64,000 bases of DNA from Crambe crambe (GCA_963924555.1 OZ004590.1:5758001-5822000); one strand, 5' to 3'. Shown: positions 1-11,098, counted from the stretch's first letter. Notes: generated by a model not told the origin, from the sequence alone. Program-made: numbers and translations.

Positions 1-310
1 TCGATTTCACAGAAAAGACAAAGTTCTCTATGCTTAATTACACTTTACTCTGTGGCATGCAGTTATAATAACAGTCTGGAGCTTTCCTCAAGGGTAGGTG
101 TCCGAAATTAAATTCTTATTCTAATGAGTAATGGACACTGACTGCATGCAGGGACTTTGCCCTGGATAGCCATAAAATGTGTGGGTGTTTCGTGAGGAGT
201 AGTTAGTCATCACTCAGAGTCTGTTTTGCAATTAAGCCTGCTCTATATAAGTCCTGTAATAGATTGGTGACACCCTGTTAAACAAGCTTCGTGAATAAAC
301 ATGAAATGTG
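1..310. other. left flank, no gene recognised
   Basis: AT-rich sequence between the window edge and the possible last exon of the kinase gene. I see no convincing exon, repeat or RNA gene. It may hold the 3' untranslated region of the kinase gene on the minus strand. Confidence 0.4.
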
Positions 311-2187
311 TTAGCAGATTTGATTAATTGTATTGCATGTCTACAGTTTACCTTCATAAAAAGTGTTTGGCAAATGAGATTTATGTTACCTCGGTTTGAA
401 TTTGTGCTGCATTTTGGTGTTGAAGTTGTTCATTCTTCTCTGAGATTTCGCTCTGTAAATGCACAAGTTGCCTCTCACTGGCCTCCACCTCACTTTGCAG
501 CTGCCTGAGTTGTCTGTCTCTACCTTCCACCTCATGCTGTAACTGCTGGAGTTGACTATCCTTTGCTTGAACCTCACTCTGATGCCGCCTGAGTTGTGTT
601 TCCTTGGTCTCCACCTCTCTCTGTAGCTGTTGGATTTGATGATCTTTATTGAGAATTTCCTTGGCTTTGATCTCAATTTCTTCTGTTTTCTTGGTCTCCA
701 TCTCTCTCTGTAGCTGTTGGATTTGACGATCTTTATCGAGAATTTCCTTGCCTTTGTTCTCAATTTCTTCTTGATATCGTCTATCCCTTACCTGTAAAGG
801 TGTATATGAAATACTCACTCCACTCTCTTCTAACTGTCTTATTTGTGTGTCTTATCTTATCCCCATGCATTATTATGAAATACTCACTCCACTCTCTTCT
901 AACTGTCTTGTCATTTCTTCCAATTGAACTCTGTTCCTTTCCAATCGAGTTTGGTGCCTATTCTGTTGATAAGAGATACAAGAGCATTATGTCTATCGAT
1001 CTTGGAAAGAATTTGCCTTACTTGTTCTTCCCTCATTCTTGCTATCGTATCATCTTTCATTTCCATTTCTTTGGCCAGTCGAAGTGTGGAAAAATCAATT
1101 TTTACTAAGCAGCTGCCATATTTTCCCTTAATTTGCTCCCTCATCCTCTGGAGTCTGTCCAGCACATCATCAGTGGTCGGCCGTTTAGCTGGAGCATTAT
1201 GCAGACACTCCTTGACCAGCTGGACTAGAGCAGGATACCCTGTACCTACTTGATGCTCCAGTATTTCTATATATTCCCCACGACGTTCAAGCTCAGATCT
1301 TGCAGCAAGAGTTTCTCGAGGATTATCAAAATTATCAGGAGTCACAAAAGTACTATGGAGAAGTTTATCTGGGGATTTCTGATGAAGCAACACTTGTATC
1401 ATTCTTTGTTTACAAAATTTGCATTGTGCTCACCTGTGTTATGGTGTAGAGGGCAAGGTGACCAAATGAGAAAATGTCAAGGGCTAGTCCATAGCGATGA
1501 GTTTCATCTATAGCTTCTGGTGGCATGTACTGTAACGTCCCTGGGTATTTTGAGAATGTCCTGGCCATCTGACCAGGTCTCATGTCAGTGATGCGAGAAT
1601 TACCCATGTCAGTGATCTTGGCCACCAGAGAGGAGGTAAGGAGGACGTTCTTGGCAGTCAGGTCCCTGTGTATGACTGGAGGTGTCCTCTTGTGGAGGTA
1701 GACCAGTCCACTGGCCACGTCCTCCAGGACAGAGTGCTTGAGGGAGAGAGGGAGGCCAGGCATGTGCTCAAGCAGGTAATCAAGGTTAGTCTCTAGTCGT
1801 TCCATCACCAGTAGAGGCAGTTTAGTCCCTGGGAGGAAGCACAGGCCCAGAAATTGGGTGATATTGGGATGGTGGAGGCTGGACATTAACTGGCACTCTT
1901 GCTCATATTTTTGGACAAGTTTAGGCACTCCTTGATTGCCAGGATCAATGAGAGTTTCATGAATCTTCTTGCCAGCACAGATGAGATGCCGGTACTTCAC
2001 CTGTTGAAGAACAGATCTCACTAACATGCATTCAAATCTATTTCACTATACTGACCTCTTCCACTGTACCATAAGAACCTCTTCCCAGAACATTTCCAGT
2101 TGGAGTGACATCAGTCAGCATAAACTGCTGTAGGTGACGGTTGTTCCTAAATGCCTGAGCTACATCTTGTACTCTGAAGGATTCCAT
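311..2187 (-). CDS. protein kinase (TK/TKL-like) with C-terminal coiled coil
   Basis: Read as exons 2056-2187, 1434-2000, 1022-1378, 888-962 and 390-791, all joining in phase 0. A small last exon at 311-340 also fits in phase but is uncertain. The start is ATG at 2187 (MESFRVQDVA). The kinase domain has a glycine loop (GRGSYGTV), a probable VAIK-type lysine in AGKKIH, a catalytic loop HRDLTAKNVLL, a DFG position that reads DMG (ITDMGNSRI), an APE-type PPEA, and the end signature RPTTDDVL. HRDLTAKN suggests the tyrosine-kinase-like group, but the tyrosine versus serine/threonine choice is not settled. After the kinase comes about 200 residues of heptad-rich coiled coil (repeats of IQQLQRE and QLQSEV). 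No signal peptide or membrane segment is visible, so it is probably cytoplasmic. Introns are 55-97 bp. The coil contains EMEMKDD, very like the start of the kelch gene nearby. Confidence 0.75.
805..909. repeat. 36-bp direct repeat spanning an exon end and splice donor
   Basis: Two identical 36-bp copies at 805-840 and 874-909, offset 69 bp. The right copy holds the 3' end of kinase exon 4 (coding LEESG) and its GTGAGT donor. The left copy lies in the following intron and so offers a second donor, preceded by a possible AG acceptor. Confidence 0.85.
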
Positions 2188-2480
2188 GACCAACTATCTC
2201 GATGTGTAACTGTCTGGATGTCAAGTCCATGCACTGTAGGTAATATTATTCTGTGCATACACAGGATATTTAGTTACTAGTTACTGAAGGATATTAATTA
2301 TGAGGAATAACTACGTAATTAAGATATTCTTATATCTGTGAACTAACTCACACTTTGCAACTCACTTATCTTTGTGGTCTAATCACTATTATGAATAAAC
2401 ATTCTGTGTGGCATTAATTATTGATTTTGCTGATCCAAAACTAACTTTAGTGGTTTGATTAAAGACTAATAATTGCATGC

Positions 2481-2557
2481 CCTGTAGCACCAGTGTTACA
2501 TTGATGTTACACTGACTTATATAGACTTAACCCCCCTGTAGCACCGGTGTTACATTG
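2481..2557. repeat. 23-bp direct repeat next to the FCF1 scrap
   Basis: Copies at 2481-2503 and 2535-2557 differ at one base. The second copy is the splice acceptor plus first codons of the FCF1 fragment, so the first is a short stray duplicate of the same boundary. The rest of 2188-2541 shows no gene. Confidence 0.8.
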
Positions 2558-2857
2558 TGGCCACCTGTGATCGAGACTTGAAGAGACGCCTGCGCAAAAT
2601 CCCTGGAGTGCCCATCATGTATGTGACACAGCACAAATACAGCATAGAGAGGCTCCCAGACGATTTCTCAGGTGAGTTGTAATAAAGGCAATACATGAAG
2701 TAGAAAATTATTCACAAGTGTAATTTTAAAACAATACACAATTTGTATTTCAATAAAAAACAATTATAATTATGAACACTAATTATATAATATTGTATGT
2801 AGCTATAATTATGGGGGTTCTACTCTTTTTACTCTTGCAGCACCAAAGCAGAGATGA
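2542..2857 (+). pseudogene. FCF1: 3' fragment of FCF1 (PIN-domain rRNA-processing protein)
   Basis: Two exons: 2542-2671, preceded by an AG acceptor, and 2841-2857, after an intron with GT..AG ends. Together they encode the last 48 or so residues of FCF1/UTP24, including [20 protein letters not shown] and an ending SAPKQR before TGA. FCF1 is the PIN-domain endonuclease of the small-subunit processome that acts in early 18S rRNA processing. The rest of the protein (about 150 residues) should lie upstream on the plus strand, but the 350 bp to the left show no matching exon and then run into the start of the oppositely oriented kinase gene. It therefore looks like a truncated copy that kept an intron, so it was copied as DNA rather than from mRNA. 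A distant upstream exon outside the window cannot be excluded, nor can an assembly join. Confidence 0.65.
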
Positions 2858-3096
2858 TGTTCAGTCTGTTCTTGTAGTAACACTATTGTAGCTGGATCAA
2901 TACCTACTCCTAATTATTATTTTTTGTCAAAAAAAAAGAAGCAAATAATCCATGGTTAGTCTATATACCCACAAAGAACCCTTACACAGGATGTGGTACA
3001 TTTCACCATAAAATTTGCATAAAAGCGCTAAAAGTGACTTCAGTTTTGAAGCATGCACTTCATAGCTTTTTTTTTTTTTTTTTTTTTTTTTCAACG
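2858..3096. other. short intergenic gap with a poly-T run
   Basis: AT-rich gap between the FCF1 fragment and the astacin-like gene. It holds a run of about 26 T at 3066-3091, directly before the astacin start codon. No other feature seen. Confidence 0.5.
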
Positions 3097-5602
3097 ATGA
3101 ATTCATTGATCCCAACTCTGATCTTTCTCAACTTCTTCACGGCTGAAGTCATACCACTGACAACAGTGCATTCCCCTGATGGTCAAAACTACAATAATGA
3201 CAAAGGTAACCAGAATACAAAACAGTTAACAGGTATATAGCTAGCTAGCTGATATGAAGGAGACAGGGGTATATACTGTTAAGGTTATGTGATTAGGGTT
3301 GGGTGTGTCCATGCTGCCATGTATATAATGTCACAGCAAAGAACCAGCCTGCTAACATTTCAAAACATTAGTAGGTAAGGGAGAGGAGGAAGAACACTTA
3401 TATGAAGGGGATATAGTTCTTTCTACTCACGAGATATTGCAAGTGCATGGAGAAGATGATGCATTGGAAGTGCAGACTATGGACGGGCTAGAAGATGATA
3501 CGAAAGTGAAGAGGATGGCTGGAGAAGATGTTGGTGAAAGTGGAGCAAGACCTCTTGACAGTGATGCCACTCAAGGCTTAAGGTCCTCTAACTTCTCGTA
3601 CCACATTTGGTCGACTACAATACCTTACAAGTTTGATCAATTCTTAGGTATAGATAATATGGTGCATCTCCTTCATTGTAGATGACTTACTATTCTTGCA
3701 GATCATGATCAAAGGCTCATTATTGCTGGGGCTATGGAGCTGTGGATGAATGGGACTTGCATTCGTTTTGTAGTAGCCACCAGAGCTGACCAAGACTACC
3801 TCTTGTTCAGGGAAGGACAAGTGTAAGTCATATAATATTCCCTCAGCCCATTATGTAGATTATGTCTGTGGCATTCTATCGGTTTCTTTCATATCTACTT
3901 TGATGTCTGACATGTAGTAATTTGTCTGCTGTAGTAACTAGAGCAACTGCTGGATTCTGTCTACACCTAATCCACTCTGTCTAGCAACACTTGGGAATTA
4001 ACGAGTCCACTCCAGGCCACAATCTAATGCATGCAAATCAAGGAGCCAAACTCTACTTTGTTCTGGCTTTGAGGCTCTGGCAACACTTGGGAATTAACGA
4101 GTCCGCTCCAGGCCACAATCTAATGCATGCTAATCAAGGAACCAGCCATGGTCCAAACTCAATCAATAATGATCTTTCTTCAGAATGTGACATACTTTGT
4201 TCTGGCTCTGAGCTCTTTCATGATATCCTTTTTATGCACCCATTATTGGCTCTGTTCCAACACTTGCAGCTGTGGTTCCCGCATTGGACGTGTTGGAGGT
4301 GAACAAGTAATCTCCATAGCTGATGACTGTTTGTCAGTGGGGAAGGTTGCTCATCTGATTGGTCACTCACTGGGACTTTGGCACGAGACTTCAAGACCTG
4401 ATCGAGATGACTACATCGAAATCCTTGAAGAGAACATTGCTGATCCTGCAAATGTGGCAGCGTTTTCGAAAATCAGCAAGAAATTATTTGAGCTGATGCC
4501 TGATGTAGGCTACGATGTACAATCCATCATGCACTTAAGTGAATACGCTTATGGCAAACCTGGCAAGAAAACCATTCGGATAAAGGATAATGCAGACTTG
4601 GATGAAGAATCACACTGTCCAAATCGCCTGCCAATAGGTCAAAGGATGAAGCTTTCATCAAAGGATAGGAAAAGAATCAATTTACTCTATGGATGTAATG
4701 GTAAGTTAAACAACAAGCAAGCTATTTTCTTGGATAGGACTCTCTTTTGTGTTTTGTTAATAGCGAGTTTGGCAGAAGATTTTTGTCCCACACCTCCTCC
4801 AACTGTCAGTAGTGAAGCTCCTCCCACTACCACAGCCGCAATCACTCCACCTCGGCTCAAGAAAAGACTCAGGACACGTAAGGATATGCATGACACTGGC
4901 TACTAAACAGGCTACATGATACATACAGTGGAAAGTGGAACCCCTCAACTCACGAACCTCTAATATATTTAAAGTGTCCAAATTGAGTAGGATAATGTCA
5001 ACCAAGTGAGATATGGCATGCAGAAACATGACATGAATGTTATTATAGAAGATTTCTCTTGCTCAGGTAATGTTATTGCATTGACGTTTCATGGTGGTAG
5101 ATATGGCATTGAGTGCAAGTTCCCTTATGGCTGTACACCTCGACAGTGTTTCACACATCACTTGTCAGGGTACAACACGTGTGAGGAAGAATATCACCAG
5201 TTTCAAATCATTAACCACAAGAACATCACCAAGAAAGGGATCAGGAGTGGTAACACAGTGCTTCTGAGATCTATGGCCTCCCCTGGAAAATGGTTGGATT
5301 GCTCTTCCAGACGATGTCGTGTCTCTCAATGCTATGAAGACGGCATACAAGACCCATATAATTCCACATGCTCCCAACATCACTTTGAAGTCTGGGGTAT
5401 GAATAGGAGGCATGGTAAAATATTATCGTCACATCATAAACTACAGTTTAAAGGCAGGTCTGGTGATTTCATGAATTGCAATGGGCGGTTTTGCACTCTG
5501 TTAGAGGAGGGAGAATGCCAGCGGGCAAAGTACCAGACGATCAGGAGAGATGAACCCTGCCCTATTCAAGGATTTTCTGTTATAAAATTGTCTGAGATTT
5601 AA
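3097..5602 (+). CDS. secreted astacin-like protein, probably catalytically dead
   Basis: Exons read as 3097-3205, 3375-3647, 3702-3822, 4270-4700, 4764-4877 and 5049-5602. The ATG at 3097 gives a signal peptide (MNSLIPTLIFLNFF). A prodomain follows with the EGDIVLS element, then an astacin-type M12A fold: STTIPYKF, GTCIRFV, GRVGGEQ, HSLGLWHETSRPDRD, SIMH and LLYGCN. Astacins need HExxHxxGxxH for zinc and catalysis. Here the motif is HLIGHSLGLWH: the zinc histidines remain but the catalytic glutamate is leucine. The Met-turn reads SIMHL where SIMHY is usual, so the tyrosine is lost too. The inference is a non-proteolytic, perhaps binding, protein. A Pro/Thr linker leads to a Cys-rich C-terminal domain of about 185 residues with repeats of a WLDC/MNC type, possibly a beta-trefoil; I cannot name it. 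Confidence 0.75.
3982..4230. repeat. tandem repeat in an astacin intron
   Basis: Two imperfect units of roughly 95 bp, starting near 3985 and 4080, each opening with caacacttgggaattaac. A partial third start (caacacttgcag) at 4259-4269 supplies the splice acceptor of exon 4. The repeat therefore reaches the exon edge and explains why this intron (447 bp) is longer than its neighbours. Confidence 0.75.
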
Positions 5603-5728
5603 TTAGCTAGCATGGGATGCAATGAGACACCATATTTATAGCTAGCAGGATATTTTATATTGTATTGTGGTTTGAAGAGTACTTACAGTATCTGTTTTCC
5701 ATAAAGAATGATGTCCAAACATACAATT

Positions 5729-7223
5729 TCATGTGCAGACTAATTTTTTGTTTAACTGCTTCTTTCCACGTTCACATCCTCCGATCACTAAAAACTTCCT
5801 CTCAGCAATCATTACACAAGTGCAGTCTTCTCGTCGATGAGGTAAGTCTCCAACTTTTTCCCACCTCCTTTTCTCCGGTTCATAAAGTTGAATCATAGTT
5901 GTATTTTCCCCACCCACTACAAGCAGATGCCCATTAACGGTGAGAGGAGCAAAATTGCAGAGATAATGGCTTGATAGGTCCTTCCAGATCTGTCTGTCAT
6001 GCTTGCCAGAGACTAGTTGAGATATAAGAGATGAGAGTGACACACTGTACACTCTATCAGTACAATCTTCTGCTTCTCCTAGAACATACCAAATACCATC
6101 TGTTGTAGCAGTCTTCATCTTTATGCTACTCCAGCCAATTGGTATTGGAAGTGCTGCATACCATTGTCCATCTGTGGTGTTTAGGGTCTCGACAGTTATT
6201 TCATAGTCTCCAATATCTGAATAGCCTCCAGCAATTACTAGCCATTCTTCATACGCAACTGCAAAGCAGTATGAACGTGCTGTGGGCATATCAGGATAAG
6301 GGTGCACCCATTTCTTGCCTGTAGCTCTCCATATTCCCACTGTCTTACTTGTAGCATTATCCGCTTCCACTCCACCCACTAACACTAGTTGGTTGTTGAG
6401 CACTGCCATACCAAAGTAGCGTGTTTTATATGGTGGCAATGTGGCCCATTTTCCCATGTGAATGTCATATTCCATGACTGTGTACTTATTAATATCTGAT
6501 CCATTCCAACCTGACTTTCCACCTCCAACGTACACTTTCCCCTGCACCACAACTGACTGTGTTGAAATATACATATCAAACGGCATATCTGGACCACTCT
6601 TCCACAATAACTGGAGAGGAAATTTCAACTGAAGGGGCACCTATCAGAGAAGATGTGTATACATCATGTTGTACCCAGACCCTGCTTTTTTTGTGGCCTA
6701 TGAAAAAAGCGCAAGGTTACATGTGCACCATAGCATAGCTAGTCACTGACTTTCTCTGCTCCCTCTTGTTCATATTCCTTTTCCTGCAGCATCCACAACG
6801 TTTTGTTTAGTCTGCTCATCTCGGTATCTTTAGCTTCCAATTCCTTCATCAGATATGATTCTCTTGATTCAAAGTCTGAATACAATGTCTATAATTAAGG
6901 GCAACAATAATCTGAATTAGTCGTGTGAAGAAGAAAAGCTGGCTAGCAATGCCAGACTAGAGTTCAAGCAGGATATGGTTTTAGCTACAAGAATGTGCAG
7001 TAGAGTATGACTCACTTCTAAGTTAAATCCGTGTAGGAATCTTCACAACTTTTCAAGTCAACTTGGAGGCTTTCCTTTATGAAATTACAGCATTATAATA
7101 TAGCTGCTTGTTCCAATGAAAACTACAGCTACATACCACATGTTGAGTCAGTTCTCTGATTCTTTTATCTTTCATATCTATTTCCAAAAAGAATGCGTCC
7201 ACGTCCACGTGCTCAATAAGCAT
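5729..7223 (-). CDS. coiled-coil plus kelch-repeat protein, one frame break in exon 2
   Basis: Exons read as 7137-7223, 7016-7074, 6751-6888 and 5729-6640. The first codes for a 29-residue coil start (MLIEHVDVDAFF...[15 protein letters not shown]). The third is a coiled coil (MKELEAKDTEMSRLNKTL). The last codes for about 300 residues with five or six kelch blades (KVYVGGG, LVLVGGV, LVIAGGY, LLVVGGE, FLVIGG), a beta-propeller usually used for protein binding. Exon 2 has 59 bases and meets a stop; one more base in its AA run would give 60 bases, an open frame and phase 0 on both sides. That points to a single-base deletion or a sequence error. If real, the long exons could still be used from the internal ATG in exon 3 (MKELEA). 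The start lies 228 bp from the stop of the left BIRC6 copy. The first exon and most of the second are inside the 4-kb duplication. Confidence 0.7.
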
Positions 7224-10200
7224 AAGCTCATGCGCATGCGTGACATCACTCTCGGGCCTTTATTGCCTCCACAATATCACCATCTTTGTTCTCACACTGT
7301 TTTTGTGTCTATGCCTATGGGCTTGTTGGTACACATTATTTTGGTACACTTGTTCATAATTTATTATTATAATGGCAATTTGATTTTATATGCACTGATA
7401 ATAAATAATCTCATGAGCTCTGCATTCTTCCTATAGTTTTCAATATTATCCTACTGCCTTCCTCCTCCTCCACTGTCAGTTAGTTGAAAGTCCTCCTCTT
7501 TGATCTTATCCAGTTCTATCTTTAAAGTCTCCATGGACTTGTCCAAGGAATGGAGGTGCTCCTTGAGCAGATGAACTGAAGCACCTCCCTGTTTGATCCC
7601 TTCCTCTAGTTCCACCTTCCATGCTTCATACTGTGAGAAAATAGAGTCCTTTCTCAAATAGAAATGCTGCAAGATCACCTGAATAATTGTAAATAAACAT
7701 TTAGTGAACTGGGGTATCGTGGGTTTAAAGTGCAAACCATATAAATTTCATTAATCTGTGCACTATAATTATGGTACAATGAAAGCCTGTATTAAAGAGA
7801 CCACCCCACCTCTCTTTGAAAACCACTTGGTTACGTCCCACCTCTGGTAACGAAGACCACCTCCACCCATGAAGTGGTTGCTACAGACAGGTTTCACCGT
7901 ACTGAGATGTTTGCATACTGGGACTATGGACAATAACATACTTGTCTGAAGTAAGGGGTGGGGTTCCTGATCTGGTTGATCATAGCCCACATGATGGTGG
8001 CCACAGATATATTGGAGCTGTAGGCAAGGGATTTCTGATCCCCATAAAGCGTTCCTCGAGACTGCTCGTAACCAGGCTCATTGAAGTAGGGCTCTGGCAC
8101 CAATATGAGTGACTGGATGGACACCAGCACCTATGAAATCAAGGGGACTTAACAAACATAATCATATCAATATAAGCTACGGATCAATATGGATGAACGG
8201 CCCCACTCTCTAATCGCATTCTTTTTTAATTCTTTTTTATTATAATTATATAAGAATGCGCGAAATTAAAAAAAATGCGATTAAAGAGTGGGGCCGTTCA
8301 TCCATATTGATCCATAAGCTACTTTACTCACCTGCAATAAACTTGACGTTTGTCCATTCCACTTTTCTTCTGGTCTTCCATGCCAAGTATTCAGAACACT
8401 AAGGCATACCTAAAGAAAATACATAGATAGTAGCGGGCACAGGGTGGTGGGCACTAATTGAAATAATGAGGGTGGGCACTATTTCATACTTTGCCATCAT
8501 TGTAGAGGTTTGGGTTGAATCTGACCCTGCCATGGCCTGTGGTCTTGAGGTTGACTAGCATGGGAGATTTAGGGTAGTCAGTAGGGAAAAACACATCAAA
8601 CTCAAAGCAGCCATTGGCGTAGGGTGTATCTGATGGTCCAGTGATGAGAACCTACAAAAATAATAATAATAATTCGTAAGTGATTATGTAGTGATGTGGT
8701 TTCACCCCCAATGAATTCCCTCAGCAAGAAGTTACTTTCATGATGTCCAATCTCTCCTCATCACAACGAGCAAATACAGAAGAGGAAGGAGAGAGGGGGA
8801 GGGAAGTGGAGAGTGTAGAGATCTCTTGGGCCAGGCGTCTCGCACGAGCTGCATCATGGGTGGCAGCCACTGAATTCTCCACTTGAGACTGGTAATGAAA
8901 AGGGCAGGTGAATGTCACCCTCCCATTCTCATCCTTGCGGGTGATCTGATAGGTATCTGGAGAAATATAAATCACACACACACCTGTTAGTAATTGAGGA
9001 GTTCTCTCTACTGTATCCATCCATACACAATATCTCACCAAATTGTAGAGGTTTCATGGCCTTCATGTATGAGGCAGCTACCCCTTCAGATGACTCAGCG
9101 AGTGGAGTCAGAGGAGCACTAGAACTTGACTGTCTGCTATAACTCCCTGCTTCTCTCTTCAGCTCCTGCACCACACCAGCCACAATTTCAGACACCGACA
9201 GAATCTTGGTGATCAACTCTGCTAAATCTGCTTCATCTGCCTCATCCTTGGCTGGTGATTTCGACGTTCTCGAATTCGACAAGTGAAGCTTTTTGATACC
9301 CATTACCTTACTGTGGCTTTGGGAGGGAGCCAGGGGTACAGTCTGTGGAACCGTTGGTTGTGAAACTACTGGCATCATAGGAGGAAGACTAGAGGGATCC
9401 AAAGTCAAAGCCAGTTCCTCCAAGATGCTTTTATACTCTGAAAACTCAGCAGCTCCTGATTTGAGTTCTTCCGCTGTATCTTTGGCCTGGTTTTCACCTG
9501 TAGCTGCCTGCTCCTTCACGCAGTCCAGTGTTGGCACACCACTCTTCAAGTCACCTTCAACTTGAACTGATGATTTCTTCTCTTCCACTTCTTTCAAATC
9601 CTCCTCCTTCCCTGATTCCTCAAAAATTACGTTTTCACTCGCTATCGAATCTCCAATATCCTTCTGGTCATCGTCCTTTGACTGAATAGACGCTGTAGAC
9701 ACATTTTCTTCTTCATCTTTGGTGTCAGGAACTTCAATTTGTACACCTTCATTCTCACTGGCTGGTACTGTCACGTCATACTCTTCCAAAACATCAAACT
9801 GCACAAGTGTTTGTTCTTCAGTGGAGGTCGAGAGAGGGATATCACTGCCCACACTCTGTGACATTAGCTGTCCCACTGCCGTCGACGAGCTGATGGTGTG
9901 AGTGCTAATGGTAGTAGTGGCAACTGAGGGTCCAGTATCTTCTTTGTCTTGGGGGTGTGGTGGACTAGGAGTTCCACTTGTTGGGATGGTCACTCCAAGA
10001 CTAGCAGTTCTCTTTGGTGGCAGGGGGATACTGTCTTTCTTACTCCCAGCTTTAGGCTCCTTTATCCTGCACAGAATGAAAAACATTGTACCCATAAACA
10101 AACTAAAACAATTATTATCCATTCTACTTATTCTTACTTGGCAGTTCTCTGGTAGATGATAGCAATTTCTCTGAGTTTTGCCAGTAGCGATGCCAGTGAT

Positions 10201-11098
10201 GTGACTCCCTCAGAAGACGCCCCTCCCCCTTCCACTGAGAACACAGGCAGTGTCAACAGGTGCTGAGTGGCAGGATTGGTGGCCAGGGAAGAGACCAGGC
10301 TAAGGGTCATCTGATACAGCTCTATGTGCTTGGATATATCCAATACTAAAGGCAACAAGAGACGATATGATCACCAATAACTCCAATTGTCTACTACTCC
10401 TGTACCTGAATCATTAAGAAGATAAGAAGCTAGAGCTGGTAGCACACACGATTTACAGAGCAGTTCGATCAACTCGATATCAAAGCATTCGCTGCCATCA
10501 GAGGGTAGGAATGCATCCTCATCTCCGGCCCCTCCTCCTTGGCCAACCACACCTCCTTCCTTTTCCCCCTGACCCCCAGTGGAAGGCATACCACCAGCAC
10601 GGAAGGAGAAGAATTCAGAAAGGATTGCAAAGCAGATACTGACGTATTTCTCTTCCAACTTGTGCTTAGCCCTGACAGCAACCATGTTGTATGAGGTGGT
10701 GGTTGAACCAGTACCGAACCCAGTACCTTTGGGCCAATACTGCCTATCAACTGACGATGCTATTTTCTTTGGTTGTAGATTGCTATAGTGCAAAAGAAAC
10801 AATAGTTAGTATAATAAAATAGTGAAATCCCTTGGATATTTTACTCCATTGTGGTTGTGTTAAATACAGACAAAAGTTTGGCTTTACTTGCCTTTCTGCT
10901 AGGGATATTTGGTTGGTGATGGAGGCGTCAGTTTCCAGACGTGGGGAGTGGTGTCCTGCTGAGGCCAAGCATTGGAGGACAAGTTGCAGGAGACCCACTT
11001 GGTGGACTTTCCTCCGAAGACTCCTGCCAGCCACGCAGTGGCTTGGGAACTTGCGCAAGCTCTCCAGAAAGACAAGGTAGGGAAGGTAGGAGAGGTTC
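7043..11098. repeat. tandem segmental duplication, left copy (A)
   Basis: About 4056 bp, nearly identical by eye to 11099-15060. It contains the 3' end of BIRC6, its 3' flank, and the first exon plus most of the second exon of the kelch gene. The left edge falls inside kelch exon 2 (shared from tcacaactt). The right edge joins copy B within BIRC6 coding sequence at a short shared tctc. Differences from copy B include a 133-bp foldback insertion, in-frame coding indels of 21 and 9 bases, a 6-base in-frame insertion in the coil exon, and an 8-base loss at one splice donor. Confidence 0.9.

Noticed and set aside
7796-7910. gaccacc-rich patch downstream of the UBC exons (also in copy B)
   Set aside because: It looks like a dispersed repeat fragment, but I could not define ends, duplications or a family.
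10040-10122. Apparent start [15 protein letters not shown] for the acidic BIRC6 segment (also at 14003-14085)
   Set aside because: It is intron read-through upstream of the acceptor before [10 protein letters not shown]; the segment is an internal exon.
9293-10159. Plus-strand open frames of 60-90 residues inside the BIRC6 linker (repeated at 13256-14122)
   Set aside because: They are antisense shadows of long BIRC6 exons, with no supporting features.
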